Assembly (NCBI GenBank): GCA_963664845.1
Contig: OY761615.1
Location: 4,898,001 to 4,962,000 of the forward strand
Source: CAIYTF01 sp963664845
GTDB lineage: Bacteria; Bacteroidota; Ignavibacteria; Ignavibacteriales; Ignavibacteriaceae
Direction of reading: 5' to 3'
Length of the DNA stretch: 64,000 bases
Positions within the stretch are counted from its first letter, which is position 1; each line of letters begins with the position of its first letter. The translations under genes were made by a program, and so were the position numbers. Of the stretch, positions 39,279 to 48,737 are shown piece by piece. The notes under the pieces are model-generated. The model saw nothing but the letters and a program-made list of their open reading frames with translations. It had not been told where the DNA came from and did not search any database.

Positions 39279-40526
39279 TTACACCCATCCCCGGAGTTTA
39301 CATGCCTGTGCCACCCGGGCAACGCCAACTACCATGGCCCCAAGTCTTGGATGCACTTGTTTTTCTTTAACCGCTTCCTGAATGCTGTGGTACGCTTTGG
39401 TTATTTTCTGGTCCAGGCGCTCATGCACGGTTTGTTCATCCCAAAACCAGGAGTATTTGTCCTGCACCATTTCGAAGTAGGAAACAGTAACACCACCGGC
39501 ACTGGCTATGATATCCGGAATAACATGCACGCCGTTCATATACAGAATTACATCAGCTTCCGGCGTTGTGGGTCCGTTTGAAAGTTCGCAGACAATCCGG
39601 GCTTTGATATTAGGTGCATTTGATGCGGTGATGGAATTTTCCAGAGCTGCCGGATAGAGTATCTCGACGTCAAGTTCAAGGAGAGATTCATTTGGAATTG
39701 GTTGGGAACCAGGAAATCCTTCCACCGATCCGGTTTTAAGTTTATAGGTGACGAGCTCATCTGAATCAAAACCGGCGGCATTATAGATCGCCGCCCGGGA
39801 ATCGCTTACAGCCACAAGTTTGCCTCCGCCAAATAATTCATGATGCAGCAGCGCTGCTCGTTGTCCCGCATTTCCGAAACCCTGAATGGCAAATTTTCCG
39901 GTCGGGTCGCAGCCCAATGAGTTGCAGGCTTCCCGTACCGTGATTACGCCTCCGCGGGCAGTGGCATCACGACGCCCCTCAGTTCCGCCAATCTGCTGAG
40001 GTTTATCTGTCATGACACCAGGATCGTGCCTGTTCACAATGCTCTCATATTCATCCATCATCCATGCCATCGTTTGGGGGTTGGTATAAACATCCGGAGC
40101 GGGAATATCTTTATCCACGCCGATTTCGTGTGCAATTGCTTTGATATAGGCGCGTGAGATACTTTCAAGCTCATGCTCCGATAGAGTTTTTGGATTACAC
40201 CGCACTCCTCCTTTCCCACCACCTAACGGAAGATCGATTGCTGCAGTTTTCCAGGTCATCCAGGAAGCCAAAGCGCGGATGGTATCTTCGGTTTCATCAG
40301 GATGAAACCGAATGCCGCCTTTCGCGGGGCCGCGCGCATAATTATGTTGCACACGGAACGCGTGAAATATCTGTACTTTTCCATTATCCATACGGACATG
40401 CAGGGTAAACTTATGTTCCTTTTGCGGCCATATAAGCAGATCGATTGTCGCCTCATCAAGGTGTAAAAGTCTGGCTGCTTCCAATATTTGCTGCTGGGTC
40501 ACCTTAAATGAATTATAGGATTCCAT
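39279..40526 (-). CDS. Glutamate dehydrogenase (short hexameric form)
   Basis: 415 residues from MESYNSFKV; the frame continues upstream over the zinc-ribbon gene but that extension is not protein-like. Interconverts glutamate and 2-oxoglutarate plus ammonia. ARGPAKGGIRFHP, LPLGGGKGGV and IPAPDVYTN hold the substrate-binding and catalytic Lys and Asp; IQGFGNAGQRAALL is the Rossmann loop, suggesting NAD preference (inference). 4-5 bp behind a zinc-ribbon ORF. A second, longer GDH lies 4 kb away. Confidence 0.92.
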   Translation of the reverse strand: MESYNSFKVTQQQILEAARLLHLDEATIDLLIWPQKEHKFTLHVRMDNGKVQIFHAFRVQHNYARGPAKGGIRFHPDETEDTIRALASWMTWKTAAIDLPLGGGKGGVRCNPKTLSEHELESISRAYIKAIAHEIGVDKDIPAPDVYTNPQTMAWMMDEYESIVNRHDPGVMTDKPQQIGGTEGRRDATARGGVITVREACNSLGCDPTGKFAIQGFGNAGQRAALLHHELFGGGKLVAVSDSRAAIYNAAGFDSDELVTYKLKTGSVEGFPGSQPIPNESLLELDVEILYPAALENSITASNAPNIKARIVCELSNGPTTPEADVILYMNGVHVIPDIIASAGGVTVSYFEMVQDKYSWFWDEQTVHERLDQKITKAYHSIQEAVKEKQVHPRLGAMVVGVARVAQACKLRGWV

Positions 40527-40530
40527 ATTA

Positions 40531-40734
40531 TTATTCCTTGGATTTATTTTCTTCTCTGCTTTCCGGCTTTGCAGGAATTGCATCAATAATTATCCGGTAC
40601 CAGCATTTTTTGCACATGAGGGCATGATCAACACTTAAGATCACCTGCTGCCACTGACTGAGTTTGGCACCGCAGTGAGGGCAGGAATCGAGAGTCTTGG
40701 CTTTTTCATCGTTATGGTTAATTTCATCAGCCAT
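40531..40734 (-). CDS. Small zinc-ribbon protein
   Basis: 67 residues. CPHCGAKLSQW and LMCKKCWYRI form a CxxC...CxxC ribbon (about residues 18-45), with a charged Pro/Lys/Glu tail. It ends 4 bp before the start of glutamate dehydrogenase, so the two are almost certainly co-transcribed. Role unknown; it may be a redox or zinc-dependent partner. Confidence 0.7.
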   Translation of the reverse strand: MADEINHNDEKAKTLDSCPHCGAKLSQWQQVILSVDHALMCKKCWYRIIIDAIPAKPESREENKSKE

Positions 40735-40851
40735 GGTTTATTCCTGTTCTGAGGTTAACAGCATGATAGTCGTTTTGCGATTAGTTCATTAATATCGCTT
40801 TGTATTATAATCAACAATTCAGATTAATAAAATGCCAGAGCAAAAGATGAA

Positions 40852-43800
40852 TCAGGTTGCATGAGTTTCATCTTTCGCAGGTTTTAGAATAATCCCTTCA
40901 TTTTTATGGCCATTCATTTTAATCACCAATTCATTGGTGAAACGCAGAAGCCGGGTATAGGTGAAAGATTCGATGGGATGATGCTGCCAGAGCCAATCCC
41001 AATCGATAGAGCCGAGTCCGCTGTAGTGATTAACCGTGAAATAGCCAATCTGAAATGAAGTAATGTTCTGGAAAAAGTGCGAGCCTTGTGAAGGAGTAAC
41101 GGGAAAATCCTTGAAGCCGCTTTCAATAATTGCACGGGCGCCGGAAATCTGTTCCCAGGTAACAGGAATTCCCAACCAGGGATCCAGTGTTCCCCATCTT
41201 CCCACACCGATAAGAAGGTACGGTCGTTTTTCTTCAATCAATTTTTCGTTCAAGCGGCTGACTTCATTTGCCACCTCTCTGCTTTTACTGCGGTCGAACG
41301 TATGGAAGTCCACAAAAATGATATCATGAATTCCTTTGATTATGCCATTACCGAGCACTTGCGTGCTGTGGCACAATATAGAGGCAGGATCATACAGTCC
41401 CAGTTCCAGTTCTTCAGTTTCACGACTTACCACCAACGGGCGCATTTGCAAAAGGCCGAATTGTTTTGGCTTTTCAGGATCGACAGACATATTTACCGCG
41501 AATTCAATCTCAACGGGTGAGCCCATGCCCCAGGTTCCCATATCCAACAAGAGATCGAGTATCCCGGGCAAAGGGAAAAAGTTATTTCGCAGAATTGAAC
41601 TGAAAGTGACGAGCCGGGTTCCCGGCCTGGAAATTCCATCGTAAATTATATCGTTATCAGGTGAATAAGTGGAGCCAATACGATGCAGGGTCCCATCTTT
41701 TTCGGCAGTGTCGAGGCCAAACTGTTCGATGAGCATGTCATGTGTTGCATAACTAAAATCAGAATTCCTGTCAAGCTGGAGCGCATAAAAATTCCGTTGA
41801 CTGGTGTTTAATGATTCCTTAATGGAATGGAACTGCATAACATCAGTTGGATATTTAGGGCAAAATCTTACTGTATTTCCTCCGTCAACTACTGTTTTCC
41901 CAAGACCCAATGCAATGGAAGCAATGCCGTCGGATTGTTTGAGCGGCGGATGCGGATAGAAATTAAACGATTTTGCGACACCCGAAATATCCGGGTAAAA
42001 ACGAGTGTCACGAGACACTCCAACCAGTTTTTGAATAATCACCGCCATTTTTTCTTCTTCAAGCCTGTAGGAAGTGACTTTGATATAAGCTTTGGCACTT
42101 TGATAAAAGGTTGAAGCGTAAACTCGTTTTATGGTATTGAGCAATTCATTCAGTCTCAGCAGGGGATTACGCTGGTTGTTCGGGATCATGTATGTTTCAT
42201 AGACACCGGCAAAAGGGTGATATTGGGAATCTTCCAGAAGGCTTGATGAGCGTACTGCCAAAGGTGTATCAACTATATCAAGAAAGGCCGCAAGTTCACC
42301 TAGCACTTCCTCAGGGAATTTTGTTGTCTCCAGAAACCGACGGGTGATCTCTGCGTCATCAGAACAGTTCAGCGCAAAACTTCTTAGATTATTTTCATCT
42401 ACAAACTGGTCAAAAACCTCAGTAGCCAGGACAACAGCCGCCGGGATATAAATCTGCACACCCTCAAATCGGCTGCCGACATTGTAGTCGTTGATCATTG
42501 TATTAAGAAAGCCCAGTCCTCTTGCCTTTCCACCGAGCGAACCTGCACCAATGCGTGCAAAACTGGTTTCGGGATCGAATGTTTCCTTCGAAAAATCCGT
42601 AATGAGCCCACGTTGTCGTAGAAATACATAATTGGTAAGCGAATTGATAAGTGATTGTCTCAGTTCCTCAACATTAGCATACTCCGATACTTTTCTGGGG
42701 CGCAGGCGGTAGGCGAGCAGAAACTCAGTTCTGGCTTTTAACCAATTTGAAAAATGATTCCTTTCGGCATGATAGAGTAAGCTCTCTGCGGGAATGCGAT
42801 GCAACTGTTCGAGAAGGCTTTTCAGGTCTGTTGCCCGGCCCACCTCTTGTCCATCAGGCATCTTGAAAATAAAGTCACCAAAGCAGAAATAGTGGTTGAT
42901 GAAACGCTTTAATTCATCGAGGAAAAAGGGCGAATCTTTTTGTATGAACAATGTTGCGATTTGATCAGCCTTTTCCTTATTCTCATCGAGATTTGACATC
43001 AGGAGGATGGGAATATCGGGATAGTAATTTTTCACAATTTTTGAAAACTCAATTCCGGCATCAGGACAGTTTTTGCCACCACGGGGGAAATCTATATCGG
43101 AAATAATGCCAAGCAATGTCGCCTTATATTTAAGAAAGTATTCCCACGCTTCTTCATAAGTGGAGCACAGCAAAATTTTGGGGCGGGCACGCATCCGGAG
43201 ATATCTGTGGGTGAGGTTAATTCCTTCTGAAATCAGTTGGCCGGATTGATTGAGCATCTCAGTATAGACAACGGGGAGGAAGGATGAATAGTAACGGATA
43301 TTATCTTCGATAACGATCACTGACTGCACACCGACTATTCTTGTGTCATGGTCAACATTGAGGCGGTCTTCAAGGTATTTGATGATAGCGATAATTATTC
43401 TGAAATCGCCCTGCCAGATGAAAACCCTGTCGAATATTGAGGAGCCATCCTGCAGGAGGATATCCTGCAATTCACGATTATCGTGAGCAAGCAGAATTAC
43501 CGGGATGGTTATGCCCGATTTTTTAACCAGGCCGGCAAATTCAATGGCAGTCATATCCTCAATATGAAGTGTGGTGATTATGAGATCGAAACGGTTCTCT
43601 TCCCTAATGAGTTCAATCGCATCAACTCCGCTCGAAACCCTGGTGAGTTCAGGTGAGTGGCTAAGGTTTAAACCCTGGTATTCATTTCTGATCAATTCGT
43701 ATAACCGACCGTCTTCTTCAAACAGATAGAGGTCATAAAGGCTGGAAACGAGGAGGATGTCCCTTATTCTAAGGCGCATTAAATTCTGGAAGCCCTGGAA

Positions 43801-43872
43801 CCGGTTACCGTAACCATGTTCGATCCAAAGCGCATCAGGACTATATTTAACTTCTTCAAACCCGGACGGCAT
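40852..43872 (-). CDS. Double receiver-like / PPDK-N ATP-grasp fusion protein
   Basis: 1006 residues. The first receiver-like domain (about 30-170) has DLIITTLHIEDM where a phospho-Asp is expected, so it is probably dead. The second (about 235-345) keeps ISDIDFPRGG and a FIQKDSP lysine. A pyruvate-phosphate-dikinase N-terminal ATP-grasp domain follows (about 440-810; GAGSLGGKARGLGFL, AVRSSSLLEDSQYHPFAG, LQMRPLVV). There is no phosphohistidine swivel or PEP barrel, so it is not PEP synthase. Known only as PEP/pyruvate-binding-domain proteins. Possibly a signal-controlled nucleotidyl or phosphoryl transferase; target unknown. Confidence 0.8.
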   Translation of the reverse strand: MPSGFEEVKYSPDALWIEHGYGNRFQGFQNLMRLRIRDILLVSSLYDLYLFEEDGRLYELIRNEYQGLNLSHSPELTRVSSGVDAIELIREENRFDLIITTLHIEDMTAIEFAGLVKKSGITIPVILLAHDNRELQDILLQDGSSIFDRVFIWQGDFRIIIAIIKYLEDRLNVDHDTRIVGVQSVIVIEDNIRYYSSFLPVVYTEMLNQSGQLISEGINLTHRYLRMRARPKILLCSTYEEAWEYFLKYKATLLGIISDIDFPRGGKNCPDAGIEFSKIVKNYYPDIPILLMSNLDENKEKADQIATLFIQKDSPFFLDELKRFINHYFCFGDFIFKMPDGQEVGRATDLKSLLEQLHRIPAESLLYHAERNHFSNWLKARTEFLLAYRLRPRKVSEYANVEELRQSLINSLTNYVFLRQRGLITDFSKETFDPETSFARIGAGSLGGKARGLGFLNTMINDYNVGSRFEGVQIYIPAAVVLATEVFDQFVDENNLRSFALNCSDDAEITRRFLETTKFPEEVLGELAAFLDIVDTPLAVRSSSLLEDSQYHPFAGVYETYMIPNNQRNPLLRLNELLNTIKRVYASTFYQSAKAYIKVTSYRLEEEKMAVIIQKLVGVSRDTRFYPDISGVAKSFNFYPHPPLKQSDGIASIALGLGKTVVDGGNTVRFCPKYPTDVMQFHSIKESLNTSQRNFYALQLDRNSDFSYATHDMLIEQFGLDTAEKDGTLHRIGSTYSPDNDIIYDGISRPGTRLVTFSSILRNNFFPLPGILDLLLDMGTWGMGSPVEIEFAVNMSVDPEKPKQFGLLQMRPLVVSRETEELELGLYDPASILCHSTQVLGNGIIKGIHDIIFVDFHTFDRSKSREVANEVSRLNEKLIEEKRPYLLIGVGRWGTLDPWLGIPVTWEQISGARAIIESGFKDFPVTPSQGSHFFQNITSFQIGYFTVNHYSGLGSIDWDWLWQHHPIESFTYTRLLRFTNELVIKMNGHKNEGIILKPAKDETHAT

Positions 43873-44466
43873 AACAACCTGTAGTTTTTAAGAAAAAGCC
43901 AAATGCAAACTAAAACAATATTTTGGTATAAGAAAGAGCGAATTACAAATGCATGAGCATGCAGTGGGTGTACTTTTCTTGTCCTAAGTAATTGCTAAGT
44001 CATGTGGCCCGCCCGCATATTTTATATACCCAACAGTATTTAAGGGAAAAAGGGTACATGGATTTAACGGATTGGAACGGATTCTCACGGATCGAATTCA
44101 AGAATATATCATGAGAGTCAATTGAGCGTATCCGTTCCATGAGTTTGATCCTTCGGTAAACAACCGGCTGTTTGAGTAATATGAGTTAATAGTTCATGTT
44201 ATGCAACGATTCCTATTGACTTGCCACGAGCTTCAGCCCGTGGATCATTCGACCCGCTGAAATTGGCTTTAGCCACAAATCTTAGCTCTATTAGTGGCTA
44301 AAGCCAACATTTGGATTGTCCATTTATCCCACGACTTGAAAGTCGTGGCTATTCAATCTCTGAGTTTGCGCAACATGAGTGGATAACCGAATAGCTCTCT
44401 GCAACCAGGCTTCTCTTATGGTGCAGAGAGCCATTCATGTTTAAGACAATGTCTCTACGTGCACAA
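43873..44466. other. 594-bp intergenic region with REP-like hairpins
   Basis: No gene. The 44060-44160 part has degraded CACGGATT/GGAACGGATT sequence and 44221-44352 the palindromes described separately. The rest is AT-rich. Confidence 0.5.
44221..44352. repeat. REP/BIME-like cluster of three hairpins
   Basis: Hairpin 1: CCACG...CGTGG within 44223-44243. Hairpin 2: perfect 14-bp arms TTGGCTTTAGCCAC (44263-44276) and GTGGCTAAAGCCAA (44294-44307). Hairpin 3: CCACGACTT-GA-AAGTCGTGG (44329-44348). Hairpins 1 and 3 are inverted relatives flanking 2. Such GCCACGA..TCGTGG elements resemble REP sequences mobilised by Y1 (RAYT) transposases; none is in the window. Confidence 0.6.
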
Positions 44467-45828
44467 CTATACGATGCCCTGATCAATCATTGCATCGGCA
44501 ACTTTAAGGAAGCCGGCAATGTTGGCGCCGTTGACATAATTGCCTGGCGTTCCGAATTTTTCGGCGACGTCCACACATGTTTTATGAATATTTTTCATGA
44601 TGATGTGAAGACGGTTATCAACTTCCTCGCGAGACCATCCGTAACGCATACTGTTTTGTGACATTTCCAACCCCGAGGTCGCAACACCACCGGCGTTAGC
44701 CGCCTTTCCGGGTCCATAGAGAATTCTTGCTTCGAGGAAGTGATTGACCCCCTCGATGGTGGTGGGCATATTTGCACCTTCACTCACAACATAGACACCA
44801 TTTCGCAATAGATTAATTGCATCCTGTTCGTTAATTTCGTTTTGTGTTGCACTCGGAAATGCGCAGTCGGCTTTATTATCCCACACCGGATTGATGCCAA
44901 CTTTGGGGTCATATGAAAAGTAGAGTGCATTTTTATATTTGTCGACGTATTCCCTGATCCTGCCACGCCGAACATTTTTAAGCTCCATGATGAACGCCAG
45001 CTTTTCTGCGTTGATCCCTTCTTCATCAAAAATATGTCCACTTGAATCGGAAACAGTGACAACCTTTCCGCCGAGCTGGTTTATTTTTTCGACGGTGTAT
45101 TGGGCAACATTGCCACTGCCCGAAACCAGACAGGTTTTACCTTCCAGGGTTTCGCCTCTGGTTGCCAGCATCTCCGCTGCAAAATAAACGGCACCGTAGC
45201 CGGTGGCTTCCGGACGTATGAGTGAACCACCCCAGTTAAGTCCTTTTCCTGTTAACACGCCGGTGAACTCATTTCGCAGCTTTTTATACATGCCGAACAG
45301 ATACCCGATTTCTCTTCCGCCAACGCCGATATCTCCAGCTGGAATATCAGTGTTTGGGCCGATGTGACGGAACAGCTCCTGCATAAATGCCTGGCAGAAA
45401 CGCATGATCTTAAGATCACTCTTTCCTTTAGGGTCAAAGTCCGAGCCTCCTTTTCCACCGCCCATGGGCAGGGTAGTGAGGCTGTTTTTAAATACCTGTT
45501 CAAACGCCAGAAATTTTAGGATGCCAAGATTAACCGATGGGTGGAATCGTAACCCACCTTTATAGGGCCCGATCGCGCTATTCATTTCGATACGGTAGCC
45601 GCGATTTATCCTAACCTCACCCTGGTCATCAACCCAGGGAACCCTGAACATGAGTACCCGTTCCGGTTCGATTATGCGCTCAAGAACTTTCGCGGTCCGG
45701 TATTCGGGATGCCTGTCCAGAACCAGCGATAACGATTCAGCCACTTCCTGTACAGCCTGATGGAACTCGGGTTCACCCGGATTTTTGTGCCTAACTTCAG
45801 CCATCAAATCTTTAACAAATTGTGACAT
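44467..45828 (-). CDS. gdhA: Glutamate dehydrogenase (NADP-type)
   Basis: 453 residues, the size of the NADP-dependent biosynthetic enzyme. Assimilates ammonium into glutamate. MNSAIGPYKGGLRFHP, LPMGGGKGGSDFDPKGKSD and PAGDIGVGGREIGYLFG are the catalytic segments; CLVSGSGNVAQYTVEKI is the nucleotide loop. A TTGACC box about 120 bp upstream is a possible promoter, without the CCTTAT element. The 274-bp gap up to the response-regulator gene (45829-46102) shows no other gene. Confidence 0.95.
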   Translation of the reverse strand: MSQFVKDLMAEVRHKNPGEPEFHQAVQEVAESLSLVLDRHPEYRTAKVLERIIEPERVLMFRVPWVDDQGEVRINRGYRIEMNSAIGPYKGGLRFHPSVNLGILKFLAFEQVFKNSLTTLPMGGGKGGSDFDPKGKSDLKIMRFCQAFMQELFRHIGPNTDIPAGDIGVGGREIGYLFGMYKKLRNEFTGVLTGKGLNWGGSLIRPEATGYGAVYFAAEMLATRGETLEGKTCLVSGSGNVAQYTVEKINQLGGKVVTVSDSSGHIFDEEGINAEKLAFIMELKNVRRGRIREYVDKYKNALYFSYDPKVGINPVWDNKADCAFPSATQNEINEQDAINLLRNGVYVVSEGANMPTTIEGVNHFLEARILYGPGKAANAGGVATSGLEMSQNSMRYGWSREEVDNRLHIIMKNIHKTCVDVAEKFGTPGNYVNGANIAGFLKVADAMIDQGIV

Positions 45829-46102
45829 CGGAACCTCTAAAAATTAGTAATGAGTATTAATTAATTGATCACCGGGAGGAACTTACTGTTGTTGTTTGCC
45901 GATAAAAAGAATACAATGTATGAAAACCGTGTAGTAAATTTTATGCCAGAGTAGGTCAAGCTGAACCCCAGGCTATCGGCAGAGTGGGTTGGCTATCATG
46001 TCAGCAATGCTGCTTTGCATACAGGTTTGTTATGCTTTTGCGCTATCTCCAATGGAGCATTTGATTACAAACCACAGTATGTTGCAGCTTGACGCAACAA
46101 AT

Positions 46103-46738
46103 TTAGAGTTCAATTATTCTGTTCTGGAGCGCGTACCGGGTGAGTTCAATATTGGATTTGAGTTTCAGCTTTTCCAGCAAGCGGTTACGGTAACTGTAAA
46201 CTGTATGGATACTGATGAATAGTTCAGCGGCAATCTCATCAGCGGTTTTTCCGGAAGCAATTTTGCAAAGGATTTCATACTCTCTGTCTGAGAGCTCATC
46301 ATGGGCTTTGCCTTTTCGTGACCCAGTGATGTTCTCGGCTATTTTTTCGGCAAGTTCAGGGCTGATATATTTACCACCGCTGACAATGCGCCGTATGGCT
46401 TTGACAAATTCATTTGGAGCGCTGATCTTCTTAAGGTAGCCTGAAGCACCGGCCTTAATTGCGCGAATTCCATATTGTTCTTCAGTATACATACTCAAAA
46501 TCAGAATGGGCAGTTTCGGATAGAGCGACTTAATATCTTTAAGGGTATCCAGTCCACTTTTCCCGGGCATGTTTATATCAAGGACGACAATGCTCCATGT
46601 ATTGGTACTCAGCATGTTCATGAGCTCAGATGCATTGCATGCTTCTCCGGTCACTCGCATATCCGGTTCCTCCATTACTATCTGCTTCAGTCCTTCACGT
46701 ATTATGGCGTGGTCGTCTGCAATTATTATGGTAATCAT
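46103..46738 (-). CDS. Response regulator, NarL/LuxR family
   Basis: 211 residues. The receiver domain (1-120) has the acidic pair DDH, phospho-Asp in VVLDINMPGKSGLD, and Lys in YLKKISAP. A LuxR-type helix-turn-helix (about 145-205; LSDREYEILCKIASGKTADEIA) binds DNA. It follows its probable kinase by 90 bp on the same strand. Target genes unknown; it is upstream of gdhA and close to nitrogen genes. Confidence 0.93.
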   Translation of the reverse strand: MITIIIADDHAIIREGLKQIVMEEPDMRVTGEACNASELMNMLSTNTWSIVVLDINMPGKSGLDTLKDIKSLYPKLPILILSMYTEEQYGIRAIKAGASGYLKKISAPNEFVKAIRRIVSGGKYISPELAEKIAENITGSRKGKAHDELSDREYEILCKIASGKTADEIAAELFISIHTVYSYRNRLLEKLKLKSNIELTRYALQNRIIEL

Positions 46739-46828
46739 AAGATAACATATTAGTGATATATTGTTTTTCCCGTGGAACCGGACACTGTTGGTCAGTTCTC
46801 CAAACTCAATTTACGCTATTACATGTCT

Positions 46829-47920
46829 TCAGCACTTGTCACGTGGAATTTCAACATTAACCGTGGTTCCGCTATTCATTGAACTTTTTATTTCGACTGA
46901 TCCACCGAAGACCATCGCCCGTTCCCGCATTCCCAGGAGGCCAAGTGATTGCATATCATTGATCTGTGTCTTAGTGATTCCTTTCCCATTATCTCTGATA
47001 AGGAGAGAAAGTCTGCTGTCTTCGACTCTGAGTGTGACATCTACGTTGTTAGCGTTTGCATGGCGTGCAACATTTGTTAACGCTTCCTGAAATATCCTGA
47101 AAACTGCAGTCGATATATCTCTTTGCAAGATTATGTCTTCAGCCGGCATTTCGCAACTGCATTTGATTCCGGTCTGGACAGCAAATTCCTGACATTGCCA
47201 TTCTATTGCGGGCAGGAGCCCAAGTTCATCAAGAATTCCCGGGCGCAGTTTTGCGCTAATGCGATGTATGGCTTCAGCCATTCTGTCGATGATTGTTAAA
47301 ACAGAAGTGATTTTTTCAGCCAGAAGCCGTTCGTCACTTTTTAGCTTGTTACCGATAAGTGAAGCCTGGATCTTAATTGCCGTGAGTGATGATCCCAACT
47401 CGTCGTGAATTTCGCGTGAAATTGCGGTTCTTTCTTCTTCGCGTACTTTTTGCAGGCGGGAAGCAAGATTTCGCAACTGTTCTGTGCGCTGTTTTAGCTT
47501 TTCTTCGATTTTTTGCCGAGCTGAAACATCACGTGAAATTGCGAGAATGGCAGGCCGTTCATTGTATTCGATAAGATGTGCACTTAATTCCGAGCGGATG
47601 GTGCATCCGTTTTTGGTAAGATGAATGGCCTCAAAGATCATCTCACCCGTTGCAAATAGTTTGTCGATGATATTTCTAATCTCTTCCTCAAAATTTCCGG
47701 ATATAATAGTAAGCGGGCTCACCTCAAGAAGTTCCTCTCTTGAATAGCCGAAACGGAGGCAGGCGGTATCATTAACTTCAACAAAATTGCTGAGTGTGTT
47801 GCCGAAATTAATGTAGCAAACAAATGCGGCATCATTCATTTTATTGAAGAGTTTTCTATAACGCTCGTTGGTTACCGACTGAACCGGTGCAGCAGGGTGA
47901 GGAGGTAAATCTTGCATCAT
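46829..47920 (-). CDS. PAS-domain histidine kinase, NarX/DesK class, soluble
   Basis: 363 residues. One PAS domain (about 20-140) is followed by a coiled coil, a HisKA_3 H-box (AISREIHDELGSSLTAIKIQ, about 165-185) and a HATPase (FQEALTNVARHA N-box, RDNGKGITKTQ G-box). No membrane segment, so it senses something in the cytoplasm. Pairs with the response regulator just downstream. Confidence 0.9.
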   Translation of the reverse strand: MMQDLPPHPAAPVQSVTNERYRKLFNKMNDAAFVCYINFGNTLSNFVEVNDTACLRFGYSREELLEVSPLTIISGNFEEEIRNIIDKLFATGEMIFEAIHLTKNGCTIRSELSAHLIEYNERPAILAISRDVSARQKIEEKLKQRTEQLRNLASRLQKVREEERTAISREIHDELGSSLTAIKIQASLIGNKLKSDERLLAEKITSVLTIIDRMAEAIHRISAKLRPGILDELGLLPAIEWQCQEFAVQTGIKCSCEMPAEDIILQRDISTAVFRIFQEALTNVARHANANNVDVTLRVEDSRLSLLIRDNGKGITKTQINDMQSLGLLGMRERAMVFGGSVEIKSSMNSGTTVNVEIPRDKC

Positions 47921-48737
47921 GAAACAAGCCCCGGCATATTGGAAAATCTCTGATCCGGATTGGACTCACGTTTCTTTTTGCGTTGGAACCTTGGCGAAAT
48001 TTTAACCTGCGAGCTGCCAAATTGCTGCGCGGTCCATGCAGGGTTTTCAGCAAATCCAAAGTAAATAGTTTCGCGAATATCCGGCAAAGCAGAAAGAACG
48101 GGGAACTTAGGGGTGCTGTATTGATAGGAACGGAGGGAAAAGAATATTATATCGCTATTGGCTGATCTTATCTGTCGGTGCTTTTTCAGCAAAAGGGCAA
48201 ATGGACCCCTTCCCGCAGGTTTTCTGCGCCGTGGTTTCCGGTTACGACTAATCCAATTACCCGGATGTTTAATGATGTTAAAGCCTGAACATTGACACAT
48301 AAAAAGCCTCATATTCTGAATGAATAAAAATTCTTTCCTACTGAGACTAAATCAGAGCTTTATCCGATGCAAATATTGAAAAAAGCGTAGTGAAATACAA
48401 AAGGAATTATTTGAGCGTTTAGCGTTAATACAATAATATCACAGCCGGAAATGGCATCGAACCCGCCCTGTGTTCCTCCCTGTTTGGCAACGGGAGGGAA
48501 GGAACGCCTTTTTTGGTTTTGGTTTGTCAAGAATTGGAGTGTCCGACATAAAATGAAAGCGATGGCACGGAGAAAATTGAAAATGAAAACGATAATTTGA
48601 AACCCGGGTGGCACAATACGAATAAGAATCTGCTGTCCAAAAAAAAAGAGGCTGTCGTTTCCGACAGCCTCCTCCATCAATCACAGAGCAGTATGGTTAT
48701 CTGGTCCGTTAAACGTTTTTCTGTTTAGTCAATCCAA
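47921..48737. other. About 800-bp intergenic region between kinase and porin genes
   Basis: Frames here up to about 130 residues are Arg/Pro/Phe-rich and lack family features, so I call no gene. 48455-48500 has an imperfect CCTCCC/GGGAGG palindrome. The porin terminator lies at 48648-48671. Confidence 0.4.
48648..48671 (-). terminator. Rho-independent terminator of the porin gene
   Basis: Perfect 10-bp stem GAGGCTGTCG / CGACAGCCTC with a 4-nt loop; on the minus strand it is followed by a run of T (48639-48647 read as A on the plus strand). Confidence 0.92.

Noticed and set aside
40852..43872. Calling the receiver/ATP-grasp fusion a phosphoenolpyruvate synthase
   Set aside because: Only the PPDK N-terminal ATP-grasp domain is present; the THG-type phosphohistidine domain and the PEP-binding barrel are missing.
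47917..48312. 131-residue minus-strand frame upstream of the histidine kinase
   Set aside because: Atypical composition, no start signal and no recognisable domain; treated as non-coding.
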